Shown piece by piece: positions 1 through 6,114 of a stretch of DNA of 6,611 nucleotides; position 1 is the stretch's first letter, and each line of letters starts with the position of its first letter. The translations under genes were made by a program, and so were the position numbers. The DNA is from an uncultured Clostridia bacterium (GTDB lineage Bacteria; Bacillota; Clostridia; TANB77; CAG-508), in the NCBI GenBank assembly GCA_948528155.1, contig CAOSZT010000123.1:1-6611 (forward strand), written 5' to 3'. The notes below the pieces were generated by a model, which was not told the origin of the DNA, ran no database searches, and saw only the letters and a list, made by a program, of their open reading frames with translations.

Positions 1-19
1 GGACTTTTTTTACAGCCCC
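1..19 (-). terminator. Probable first arm of an intrinsic terminator, cut by the window edge
   Basis: Seven bases after the stop codon of the 621-aa gene, the minus strand reads a G-rich block GGGGCTGT, then a run of seven A, then GTCC, and the window ends. This looks like the ascending arm of a GC-capped hairpin whose loop, second arm and U-tract would lie to the left of position 1. Only half can be seen, so the call is an inference from position and base composition. Confidence 0.35.
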
Positions 20-25
20 TTTGAT

Positions 26-1891
26 TTACTTTTCTTGAATTCTCATTTTTACAATTTCAACTAATCCCTCTTCATTATAATCAATTGAAATAGTATATTT
101 ATTACTACTATTTTTTTCTAAAAATTCTAATATTTCTTCTTGTTTTTCTTTATTATTACTATCTTGTTTTATTATAAGTTGTATTTCTGAAATATTTTTT
201 TTATAATCTGTTGCTTCTTTGTTATCTTTTTCTATTTTCTTTATATCAAAATCTTCAATATCTCCATTTTTCAGAACAACTTGAATATCTTTAAAGTTAT
301 TTTCAACTACATTAATTAAGTCTTTTATATTATCTGTTGTCAAATCTTCTGTCTGAAAAAACTCAAATTGCGAATTAAATCTTTTTCTTTCTATATCAGT
401 AACTTGAATTTCATTAGGTAATTGGACTGTATTTCTTTTTATTATTTCTAAGTTTTTTAATATTGTCATATACTCCTCAATACTTACTATTGAAAATAAG
501 TCATTTATTTGACCTTGTATATTTTCAGTAAGAATTTGAATAATTACCTCTTTACTTTCTTTTGGTAAATCTTTTAATTTTACAATATCTGTATCTAATG
601 TTATTTGTTCTTCAAATTCTTGCATTAATAGAATTTCATTATTCACATTTAAAGTTGCTTCATATTTTTCATTTATTATTTTTATTTCCATATCTTTTAA
701 TATTTGATCATTTTCTTTTGATTGTTTATATTGTATTTTTATATCATTTGTTACTTCATTATTTTGGATTTTTTCAAATTCTACTAATATATTTGATTGA
801 GTCTGATTTTTCTCTTTTTCTATTTTTATAAATTGTTCATTTATGTTTTGTCCCAATTTTATATTGTCTATTTTTATAGAATTATTATATAAGTCTATTA
901 TTATTTTATTTGTTGTTTTCTCAATTGATGTTCTTACTGTTTTTTTATTACTTTCATATACTGTAATTTCTACTTTTTCATTTCCTATATTATTACTTTT
1001 AATTTTATATATTTTGTCATTTATTTCATTTATAAATATTTCTCTTAAACTTTCATCATTATTTCTTAATTCTTCAATTTTACTTTCTATTAAATCTATT
1101 TTTGATAATATTATTTCATCTGTTGTAATTTGTTCTAATATTTTTATATATAAATTGTTATATTCTTCTACTGTTAATCTAAGAGAATACGCATTTGCAT
1201 ATACATCTTGATTATTTATTGTTATTAAAGAATTTGATTGTTTAAAATATTTATCTTTTGATACATTTTTTTGTATCAATTCTGTATATGTGTTCATTAG
1301 TGTTTCTTTTTCTTCTTTTGTAAATGTAAATATTGAAGCAATATCTATATTTAATGATATTTCTTCTAAATTTTCTATTCCAAATTGTTTTAATATCTGA
1401 TTTTTTTCATTGTCTTCATTATCTTCTGGGATTACAAATTGCTGTATCCCCTTTAATCTAATTCCATAATCTTCATCTTGTTTTAGATATTCTAATTTTA
1501 CTAAATCTTCATCTTCATTTTTTATAGATATATTTTTATAATCATATTTATTTTTTTGATCTATATTGCTTTTTATTTCTACACCTATATTATTTATCTT
1601 ATTATTTTTGTTCTCTCCACTTGTTCCTATATTTTCTATATATTGTATTTTTCCTGCAATTTTTGATTCATATTTGTTATCCTCTAAAGCATTTTTTATT
1701 CCTAGCTCATCTTCATTTTCTAATATTTCAATAGCATTAAAGTTTTGCATAAAATATTTTGCAAACAATATGTCTTTTGATTGAAAGATATCTGTTTTAG
1801 TATATAAAAATATTAAAATTCCTAATATTACTGAAACTATCAAAATAATAAAAAAAGTCAAAATAGTTATTCTCATTTTTCTTGGCATCAT
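26..1891 (-). CDS. Membrane-anchored protein of unknown function, 621 aa
   Basis: I do not recognise this protein. Residues 1-7 are short and basic (MMPRKMR), residues 8-30 form one strongly hydrophobic helix, and the remaining ~590 residues are hydrophilic. This predicts an N-in/C-out anchor with a large extracytoplasmic domain. The soluble part is rich in Lys, Glu, Asn and Ile and alternates beta-like stretches with charged helical ones (for example residues ~270-300). I see no Cys and no Trp, which fits an extracytoplasmic protein. No lipobox, catalytic motif, LPxTG or clear repeat is visible. The start at 1889-1891 is supported by AGGAGG (1901-1906) with a 9-base spacer; a second ATG follows immediately and could be used instead. 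It lies 66 bp after rlmB with its own promoter, so it may be co-transcribed with lepA-rlmB and also expressed alone. Reading frame certain, function unknown. Confidence 0.85.
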   Translation of the reverse strand: MMPRKMRITILTFFIILIVSVILGILIFLYTKTDIFQSKDILFAKYFMQNFNAIEILENEDELGIKNALEDNKYESKIAGKIQYIENIGTSGENKNNKINNIGVEIKSNIDQKNKYDYKNISIKNEDEDLVKLEYLKQDEDYGIRLKGIQQFVIPEDNEDNEKNQILKQFGIENLEEISLNIDIASIFTFTKEEKETLMNTYTELIQKNVSKDKYFKQSNSLITINNQDVYANAYSLRLTVEEYNNLYIKILEQITTDEIILSKIDLIESKIEELRNNDESLREIFINEINDKIYKIKSNNIGNEKVEITVYESNKKTVRTSIEKTTNKIIIDLYNNSIKIDNIKLGQNINEQFIKIEKEKNQTQSNILVEFEKIQNNEVTNDIKIQYKQSKENDQILKDMEIKIINEKYEATLNVNNEILLMQEFEEQITLDTDIVKLKDLPKESKEVIIQILTENIQGQINDLFSIVSIEEYMTILKNLEIIKRNTVQLPNEIQVTDIERKRFNSQFEFFQTEDLTTDNIKDLINVVENNFKDIQVVLKNGDIEDFDIKKIEKDNKEATDYKKNISEIQLIIKQDSNNKEKQEEILEFLEKNSSNKYTISIDYNEEGLVEIVKMRIQEK

Positions 1892-1924
1892 TTATAGTAT
1901 CCTCCTATTCATTTGTATAAATAT

Positions 1925-1953
1925 ATTATATATTTTTTACTTTTTTTATTCAA
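1925..1953 (-). promoter_or_regulatory. Sigma-A-type promoter for the 621-aa membrane protein gene
   Basis: On the minus strand TTGAAT (1948-1953) and TATAAT (1925-1930) are separated by exactly 17 bases, giving a start near 1918 and a short leader holding the AGGAGG site. The spacer is almost pure A, as in many low-GC promoters. It falls between the rlmB stop (1958) and the next gene, with no terminator hairpin visible in the gap. It therefore probably adds to read-through from lepA-rlmB rather than replacing it. Confidence 0.7.
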
Positions 1954-1957
1954 TACA

Positions 1958-2767
1958 TTATTTTAAATTTTTTTGCTTTACCACTTCATATATAATTATT
2001 CCTGCTGATACTGATGCATTTAATGAAGTTATTTTTCCTTTCATTGGAATTTTAACATTGAAATCGCAGTTTTTTCTTACTTTTTCACTTATCCCAGATC
2101 CTTCATTTCCGATTACTATTCCTAGTGGTCCTGTTAGGTCTTGATTATAGTAATATTTGTCTGTATTTATGTCTGTTCCACATACCCATAATCCTTCATC
2201 TTTTAGTTTTTGTATTGTGTCTGATATATTTGTTACTCTTGCTATTTTCATATGTTCTACTGCTCCTGCTGATGCTTTGTTTACAGTACTATTAACTGCT
2301 ACTGCTCTTCTTTTTGGTATTATTATTCCATGTATTCCTGCTGTTTCTGCTGTTCTTATTATTGATCCTAGGTTGTGTGGATCTTCTATCCCATCCAATA
2401 TTAATATAAATGGGTCTTCCTTTTTTTGTTTTGCTTCTTGTAATATATCTTCTATTTCACAATATTCAAATGGTGGAACAATTGCTATTACTCCTTGATA
2501 ATTTTCATTTTGTGCCATTTCATCCATTTTTCTTTTATCTTTTTCTACTAATATTATATTTTTATCTTTTGCTTTTGCTATTATTTTGTTTATTGAGCCA
2601 TGTTTTTCTCCTTTTGTTATGAATATTTTGTTTATGTCTTTTCCACTTTCTAATAATTCTAAAACTGAGTTTCTTCCTTCTACTTGATCATCATAGTTTC
2701 TTTCTTCTTTGTTTTCGTAATTTATTTTTTGATTTTTTTTGACCTTTGAATTATAATTATTTTTCAT
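1958..2767 (-). CDS. rlmB: 23S rRNA (guanosine-2'-O)-methyltransferase RlmB, TrmH/SPOUT family
   Basis: A 269-aa SPOUT (trefoil-knot) RNA methyltransferase. Family members of this type methylate the ribose 2'-OH of G2251 (E. coli numbering) in the 23S rRNA P-loop, using S-adenosylmethionine, as cytoplasmic dimers. After a Lys/Asn-rich N-terminal tail (residues 1-28), the substrate-binding domain starts with VEGRNSVLELLES. The catalytic domain shows all three family motifs: DPHNLGSIIRTAE at 129-141 with the conserved Asn and Arg, GIVIGNEGSGIS around 216-227, and IPMKGKITSLNASVSAG at 240-256. The start is set by AAAGGA (2774-2779) six bases upstream. It lies 41 bp after lepA on the same strand with no terminator or promoter seen between, so the two are very likely one transcript. 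RlmB rather than tRNA TrmH is chosen because of the N-terminal domain and motif wording; another TrmH-family rRNA target cannot be excluded. Confidence 0.92.
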   Translation of the reverse strand: MKNNYNSKVKKNQKINYENKEERNYDDQVEGRNSVLELLESGKDINKIFITKGEKHGSINKIIAKAKDKNIILVEKDKRKMDEMAQNENYQGVIAIVPPFEYCEIEDILQEAKQKKEDPFILILDGIEDPHNLGSIIRTAETAGIHGIIIPKRRAVAVNSTVNKASAGAVEHMKIARVTNISDTIQKLKDEGLWVCGTDINTDKYYYNQDLTGPLGIVIGNEGSGISEKVRKNCDFNVKIPMKGKITSLNASVSAGIIIYEVVKQKNLK

Positions 2768-2808
2768 TTTTTATCCTTTCATCCATTACACATAATATTA
2801 TTGAGATA

Positions 2809-4620
2809 TTATTCATCATCTAATTTAAGTACAGACAAAAATGCCTCTTGTGGTACTTCTACATTACCAATTTCTCGCATTTTCTTTTTTCCTCTTTTTT
2901 GTTTTTCAAGTAGTTTTTTCTTTCTTGTTACATCTCCTCCATAACATTTTGCTAATACATCTTTTCTCATTGCTGAAATTGTTTCTCTTGCTATTACTTG
3001 TCCTCCTACCACTGCTTGTATTGGTATTGTAAATAATTTTCTAGGTATTTCTGTTTTTAGTTTTTCTACCATTTTCTTTCCTCTTGTATAGCTACTGTCT
3101 TTATGTACTATAAAGCTTAGTGCATCAACTGGCTCTCCATTTATATGTATATCTAGTTTTACTAAGTTTGACCTTTTGTATTCTTTGAATTCATAATCAA
3201 ATGATGCATATCCTTTTGTTTTGGATTTTAAGTTGTCAAAAAAATCATATATTATTTCATTTAATGGCATATCATATATCAGTGTTACTCTATTTTCATC
3301 TAAATATTTCATATCAATATATATTCCTCTTCTTTTTTGACAGATATCCATTATATTTCCTACATATTCTTTTGGTGTTAGTATATTTGCTGTTACAAAT
3401 GGCTCTTCTATATATGATATTTCTTGTGGTGTTGGCAAATCTGTTGGATTATATATGTCTTCAACTTCTCCTGTTGTTTTATATACTTTATATATAACTG
3501 ATGGTGCTGTTGTTATTAGCCCTAAATCAAATTCTCTATCTAGCCTTTCCTCTATAATTTCTAAATGTAATAGACCTAAAAATCCACATCTAAATCCAAA
3601 ACCTAAGGCTGCTGATGTTTCTGGCTCATATTCTAATGCTGCATCATTTAGTTGTAATTTTTCTAGTGCTATTTTTAAATTTTCATATTCACTTCCATCT
3701 ATTGGATATAATCCACAATATACCATAGGTGTTACCTTTTTATATCCTTTTAATGGTTCTTCTGCTGGATTGTCTTTTAATGTTACTGTATCCCCTACAT
3801 GTATATCTGATAAGCTTTTTATGCTTGCTGCTATATATCCCACTTCTCCTGCTTTTATTTCTTTTGATGGCATATATGATCCTGGTACAAAGTATCCTAC
3901 TTCTGTTACTGTGTATATTTTATTTGTTGCCATTAGTTTTATTTCATCACCAGTTTTTACTGTACCATCAACCACTCTAACATATGCTACTGCTCCTTTG
4001 TAATTGTCATAATATGAGTCAAATATCAAACATTTTGTTTTATTTTGTTCGTTTCCTTTTGGTGCTGGTAAAGCTGTTACTATTTTTTCTAATACTTGTT
4101 CTACATTTAGCCCTGATTTTGCTGATATACATGGTGCTTCTTCTGCTGGTATTCCTATTATGTCTTCTATTTCTTTTTTTACTTCTTCTGGTCTTGCATT
4201 TGGTAAGTCTATTTTGTTTATTACTGGTAATATTTCTAAATTGTTATCTATTGCTAAATAGACATTTGCAAGTGTTTGTGCTTCCACTCCTTGACTTGAA
4301 TCTACCACTAAAATTGCTCCATCACATGCTGCTAGACTTCTTGATACTTCATAGTTAAAATCTACGTGTCCTGGTGTGTCTATTAAGTTTAATATATATT
4401 CTTGTCCATTTCTTGCTTTGTATATCATTCTTACTGCTTGAGATTTTATTGTTATTCCTCTTTCTTTTTCTATTTCCATGTTGTCTAAGACTTGACTTTC
4501 CATTTCTCTTTTTGATAATACTCCTGTCATTTCTATTAACCTGTCTGCTAATGTTGATTTTCCATGGTCTATGTGTGCTATTATACTGAAGTTTCTGATG
4601 TGTTCTTGTCTATTATCCAT
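2809..4620 (-). CDS. lepA: Elongation factor 4 (LepA), ribosome-associated GTPase
   Basis: A full-length 603-aa translational GTPase, the usual size for LepA. It acts on the ribosome; the family has been tied to back-translocation, to recovery of stalled elongation, and to initiation and 30S assembly. GTP-binding motifs are all present: G1 AHIDHGKST (15-23), G2 RGIT (54-57), G3 DTPGH (81-85), G4 NKID (135-138) and G5 SAK (166-168). An EF-G-like beta-barrel and alpha/beta domains follow. The LepA-only C-terminal domain is clear, with VVGGQVIARETISAMRKDV and a following GGDVTRKKKLLEKQKRGKKK basic stretch that in the family contacts the tRNA. The start (MDNRQEHIRNFSIIAHIDHGK) matches the usual LepA N-terminus and follows GGAGG (4625-4629) by four bases. 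It is the first gene of the leftward operon; hemW, a common lepA neighbour in Firmicutes, is not found here. Confidence 0.98.
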   Translation of the reverse strand: MDNRQEHIRNFSIIAHIDHGKSTLADRLIEMTGVLSKREMESQVLDNMEIEKERGITIKSQAVRMIYKARNGQEYILNLIDTPGHVDFNYEVSRSLAACDGAILVVDSSQGVEAQTLANVYLAIDNNLEILPVINKIDLPNARPEEVKKEIEDIIGIPAEEAPCISAKSGLNVEQVLEKIVTALPAPKGNEQNKTKCLIFDSYYDNYKGAVAYVRVVDGTVKTGDEIKLMATNKIYTVTEVGYFVPGSYMPSKEIKAGEVGYIAASIKSLSDIHVGDTVTLKDNPAEEPLKGYKKVTPMVYCGLYPIDGSEYENLKIALEKLQLNDAALEYEPETSAALGFGFRCGFLGLLHLEIIEERLDREFDLGLITTAPSVIYKVYKTTGEVEDIYNPTDLPTPQEISYIEEPFVTANILTPKEYVGNIMDICQKRRGIYIDMKYLDENRVTLIYDMPLNEIIYDFFDNLKSKTKGYASFDYEFKEYKRSNLVKLDIHINGEPVDALSFIVHKDSSYTRGKKMVEKLKTEIPRKLFTIPIQAVVGGQVIARETISAMRKDVLAKCYGGDVTRKKKLLEKQKRGKKKMREIGNVEVPQEAFLSVLKLDDE

Positions 4621-4662
4621 TTTTCCTCCGCTTCTTTTTGTTCTTCATTTTATTTTTTACTT

Positions 4663-4691
4663 ATTTTAACATATCTAAAATAATGAAACAA
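4663..4691 (-). promoter_or_regulatory. Sigma-A-type promoter of the lepA-rlmB operon
   Basis: The minus strand reads TTGTTT (4686-4691), 17 bases, then TAAAAT (4663-4668), with an extended -10 TG one base upstream of the -10. Transcription would start near 4656 and give a leader of about 35 bases carrying the GGAGG site. The -35 box lies 20 bp from the left target repeat of the 4720-5000 insertion, so the insertion is upstream of this promoter and does not interrupt it. Confidence 0.75.
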
Positions 4692-4711
4692 GAGTAATAT
4701 TAAAATTAAAC

Positions 4712-4719
4712 TTGTAAAT
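4712..4719. repeat. Left 8-bp target-site duplication (TTGTAAAT)
   Basis: TTGTAAAT abuts the left terminal inverted repeat of the inserted element, and an identical copy at 5001-5008 abuts the right one. The direct match extends three more bases (AAC) outward on the left, but on the right those bases belong to the inverted repeat, so 8 bp is the simplest duplication length. Confidence 0.75.
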
Positions 4720-4740
4720 GTTACTAGATAATACTATTTT
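4712..4740 (+). promoter_or_regulatory. Possible hybrid promoter reading into the inserted element
   Basis: The left target copy supplies TTGTAA (4712-4717), and 17 bases further, inside the element, is TATTTT (4735-4740). If active, transcription would begin near 4747, a few bases before the 39-bp inverted-repeat arm at 4752, so the transcript would be almost exactly the hairpin. The -10 is poor (TATTTT) and AT-rich DNA gives such matches by chance, so this is only a candidate. Confidence 0.3.
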
Positions 4741-5000
4741 ATTGTTGAGTAGCTGAAACAAATTGATAAATATACTTTTTTAGAGTTTTAACGTTCGATT
4801 GTAATGAAAATTAAAATTAGTTAGGCTTTCGAATGAGGAATGTTCACGGTACCTGAAGAATGAAGGAGTCTGAGTGAAAGAGGCTCATGAGAAAGCCTTA
4901 CTAATTCTTTTTGAATGAAATGAGTAGGTAAAACTATAAAAAAGTATATTTATCAATTTGTTTCAGCGGTTAATTTATTTGCAAACCATTATCCAGTAAC
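4720..5000. mobile_element. 281-bp non-autonomous inserted element (MITE-like) with terminal inverted repeats and 8-bp target duplication
   Basis: The ends are GTTACTAGATAAT (4720-4732) and its inverted partner ATTATCCAGTAAC (4988-5000), matching at 12 of 13 positions. They are bordered exactly by TTGTAAAT on both sides. The interior has no coding frame of note. It holds a second pair of 39-bp arms (4752-4790 and 4929-4967, 38/39), a third 16-bp pair (4815-4830 and 4891-4906, 15/16) and a 60-bp core. The outer ends are separated from the long arms by unmatched stretches of 19 and 20 bp. Terminal inverted repeats, target duplication, small size and absence of a gene are the hallmarks of a MITE mobilised in trans by a transposase. 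Eight-bp duplications occur in several IS families, and I cannot assign the parent. The near-perfect arms and intact duplication suggest a fairly recent insertion. Confidence 0.75.
4752..4967. repeat. 216-bp nested inverted repeat; possible structured RNA or DNA hairpin
   Basis: Arms 4752-4790 and 4929-4967 pair at 38 of 39 positions. After internal loops of 24 and 22 bases, arms 4815-4830 and 4891-4906 pair at 15 of 16. Within the core, ATGAG (4833-4837) faces CTCAT (4884-4888) and TTCAC (4843-4847) faces GTGAA (4874-4878), so pairing continues in register toward the apex. The result would be one long rod. The core, roughly 4826-4896, is visibly richer in G and in purines than the surrounding DNA. 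I do not recognise a known riboswitch, ribozyme, retron or group I/II intron motif. It could be a transcribed RNA, or only a cruciform-prone DNA interior of the mobile element. Confidence 0.6.
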
Positions 5001-5008
5001 TTGTAAAT
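5001..5008. repeat. Right 8-bp target-site duplication (TTGTAAAT)
   Basis: This is the identical partner of 4712-4719, directly after the right terminal inverted repeat. Its first six bases also form the -35 hexamer of the following plus-strand promoter. Confidence 0.75.
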
Positions 5009-5029
5009 TATTTGAATTTTTAGTATAAT
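5001..5029 (+). promoter_or_regulatory. Sigma-A-type promoter of the 107-aa membrane protein gene
   Basis: TTGTAA (5001-5006), a 17-base spacer and a perfect TATAAT (5024-5029) predict a start near 5036. The -35 lies inside the right target duplication of the inserted element. Removing the element and one target copy leaves the same -35, spacer and -10, so the ancestral promoter was probably identical. What changed is everything upstream of the -35, including the distance to the divergent lepA promoter. Confidence 0.7.
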
Positions 5030-5049
5030 ATTAAGTAATATTTGTAACT

Positions 5050-5076
5050 TCCCATTAACGCCAATTAGTGATGGGA
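5050..5076 (+). promoter_or_regulatory. Leader hairpin or operator-like dyad upstream of the 107-aa gene
   Basis: TCCCAT (5050-5055) and ATGGGA (5071-5076) are perfect inverted copies around a 15-base loop that can itself pair weakly (TAA with TTA). It lies about 14 bases into the predicted transcript and ends 24 bases before the GGAGGT site. It could be a repressor site overlapping the early transcribed region, an mRNA-stabilising leader stem, or chance. It is not part of a recognisable riboswitch. Confidence 0.35.
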
Positions 5077-5112
5077 TAATACTTTCAAAACAAAATGATG
5101 GAGGTACTTTTT

Positions 5113-5436
5113 ATGAATAGCAAAAATGTTTTAAAGAAAGTATGTTGTAATGTAGCCGCAATATTTGTATCGATTAATATATCCTTACAAACATTTGAAT
5201 TTGAGCGGTATAAAAAAAATGTTTTAATAAAAGTATGTCGGATTGTAGACACCATTTTCGTATTCATAACCATATTATTACAGATACTTGAATTTGAGCC
5301 ACTACGGCATTCAGTTTCATGTATATTTCTTAGTTTGATTTTTTGTATTATTAATCTTATTGATGAAGATAAAGATTTCAATGGTGTAATCCTGTGGGGC
5401 ATTGCTGCAATAGCCTCTCTATCTGCTATTGCATAA
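5113..5436 (+). CDS. Small hydrophobic protein with an internal tandem duplication, unknown function (107 aa)
   Basis: I do not recognise this protein. The start at 5113 is chosen because GGAGGT (5100-5105) lies seven bases upstream; ATGs at 5095 and 5098 precede or overlap that site. About four membrane-spanning stretches are visible: residues 9-27, 40-59, 68-83 and 89-106. The last two are separated by an acidic loop (DEDKDFN), and there is no signal peptide. Residues 4-34 and 35-65 are tandem copies (18 of 31 identical), each running from KNVL through a hydrophobic helix to an EFE motif. It is the only plus-strand gene here, a monocistron with its own promoter, leader dyad and terminator, set between minus-strand genes. 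The duplicated copies differ mostly at amino-acid-changing positions, so constraint on the protein is doubtful; a recent, fast-changing or decaying gene is possible. The transcription signals favour a real gene. Confidence 0.6.
   Translation: MNSKNVLKKVCCNVAAIFVSINISLQTFEFERYKKNVLIKVCRIVDTIFVFITILLQILEFEPLRHSVSCIFLSLIFCIINLIDEDKDFNGVILWGIAAIASLSAIA
5122..5307 (+). repeat. 93-bp tandem duplication inside the 107-aa gene
   Basis: Copy 1 is 5122-5214 and copy 2 is 5215-5307, exactly 31 codons each and in frame. Aligned by eye, they differ at about 20 of the first 86 positions (roughly 77% identical), with identical starts (AAAAATGTTTTAA) and a shared 12-base TTGAATTTGAGC near the end. Each copy encodes one membrane helix plus its flanks. 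The duplication is old enough to have diverged but has kept its length without indels. Confidence 0.8.
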
Positions 5437-5446
5437 TACCCAAAAG

Positions 5447-5490
5447 CAAAGAAATTCCATTCCATGGAATTTCTTTGTGTTTTTTCCTTT
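5447..5490 (+). terminator. Intrinsic terminator of the 107-aa gene
   Basis: A perfect 14-bp stem (5447-5460 with 5464-5477) and a 3-base loop (TCC) begin ten bases after the stop codon, followed by TGTTTTTTCCTTTT. The stem is AT-rich but long, and the T-run follows directly on the plus strand. On the minus strand the stem is followed by only four T, so it could act weakly on transcripts coming from the rhodanese gene. Confidence 0.8.
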
Positions 5491-5606
5491 TAATTACTAA
5501 AATTTAATTGTATATTTTATCCATATTTAATCCAATAAAAATAAATATATTATTAATTATCATTACACATAAATCATAATAAAAACTATTGGCAAATACT
5601 AAAATT

Positions 5607-5951
5607 CTATATTTCAATTCCACCATACACATTATAAACATTAGTATAACCAATATTTTCTAAAATTTGTTGAGATTTTTGGCTTCTATGTCCTGTAGAG
5701 CAATATAAAATAATTAACACATCTTTTTTATCCACAAATCTTTGTATAGATTTTTTTATTTGATAGTCAGGAATTGAAATAGCTCCATTAATATGTCCTT
5801 CTCTATATTCTTGTGGACTTCTTACATCAATTATTACAGCTCCTTTTTTTATATATGTTTCTAATTCTTCTTCTGTTATATCTTTTTCACTATCAAAACT
5901 TCTTTTCAAATCAAAATTCTTTTGTATAACATATGCAAATTTTCTAAACAT
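5607..5951 (-). CDS. Single-domain rhodanese-like sulfurtransferase (114 aa)
   Basis: A rhodanese domain protein that would carry sulfur as a cysteine persulfide, for example from thiosulfate or a persulfide donor to an acceptor in sulfide handling, cofactor or tRNA sulfur transfer; the exact partner is unknown. Visible signatures are the CDC25/rhodanese N-terminal block IDVRSPQEYREGHINGAISIP (41-61, interrupted here only by listing), and the active-site loop CSTGHR (84-89) with nucleophile Cys84 and Arg89. Then comes GYTNVYNVYGGIE near the end. About 25 basic residues precede the domain. It stops right after GGIEI, a few residues shorter than many relatives, but the core is complete. The start follows AAAGGTG with a 7-base spacer. 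No signal peptide or second domain is seen, so it is likely cytoplasmic. It is monocistronic, with a dyad over its promoter suggesting repressor control. Confidence 0.93.
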   Translation of the reverse strand: MFRKFAYVIQKNFDLKRSFDSEKDITEEELETYIKKGAVIIDVRSPQEYREGHINGAISIPDYQIKKSIQRFVDKKDVLIILYCSTGHRSQKSQQILENIGYTNVYNVYGGIEI

Positions 5952-5971
5952 TTTTATTCACCTTTCAAATA

Positions 5972-6000
5972 ATACTCCTAATATATTATATTAAGAGTAT
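5972..6000 (-). promoter_or_regulatory. Rhodanese promoter -10 box inside a 29-bp operator-like dyad
   Basis: The 29 bases are a near-perfect palindrome centred on 5986. ATACTC (5972-5977) and GAGTAT (5995-6000) form the outer arms, and 13 of 14 arm positions pair, the exception being 5978/5994. The minus-strand -10 box TATAAT (5985-5990) lies at the centre. The matching -35 position (6008-6013) reads TATCAA on the minus strand, a weak box. A dimeric repressor bound here would block polymerase. Rhodanese genes are often controlled by persulfide sensors of the CsoR/CstR or ArsR type. That link is inference, and no regulator gene is in the window. The ribosome binding site begins just below the dyad. 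Confidence 0.5.
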
Positions 6001-6114
6001 CTTTTTTTTGATATAGTTTAATAATTGTTATTCCATTTCAAAATTATGTAGTCTATGCAATTTTATGTTTCCTATTTCACTTATTTTTTTCCTTTTTCCT
6101 ACAAAATTGTTTTT

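Noticed and set aside
2841..4589. Several plus-strand open frames of 60-180 codons opposite lepA
   Set aside because: They are Leu/Phe/Tyr-rich shadows of A/T-biased lepA codons, lack ribosome binding sites and overlap a certain gene. The same applies to those opposite rlmB and the 621-aa gene.
4720..5000. Retron msr-msd RNA or group I/II intron
   Set aside because: The flanking inverted repeats recall a retron and the fold recalls an intron. No reverse transcriptase is nearby, no intron core or domain V motif is recognisable, and the exact 8-bp direct repeats point to transposition.
4720..5000. Integron attC site or integron cassette
   Set aside because: The hairpin shape suggested attC, but the conserved GTTRRRY/RYYYAAC core pair is not placed as required, there is no integrase, and target duplications are not made by integron integration.
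5095..5112. Earlier ATG starts for the 107-aa protein
   Set aside because: ATGs at 5095 and 5098 precede or overlap the GGAGGT site at 5100-5105, which is correctly spaced for the ATG at 5113.
5085..5465. A 126-codon minus-strand open frame opposite the 107-aa gene
   Set aside because: It starts inside the terminator stem, has no ribosome binding site close to its ATG, and lies antisense to a frame with promoter, GGAGGT site and terminator. Its repeat is just the other strand of the 93-bp duplication.
5491..5606. Search for RNA genes or a rhodanese terminator downstream of the rhodanese gene
   Set aside because: Only A/T-rich DNA without a convincing hairpin or T-run on the minus strand is present; nothing could be supported.
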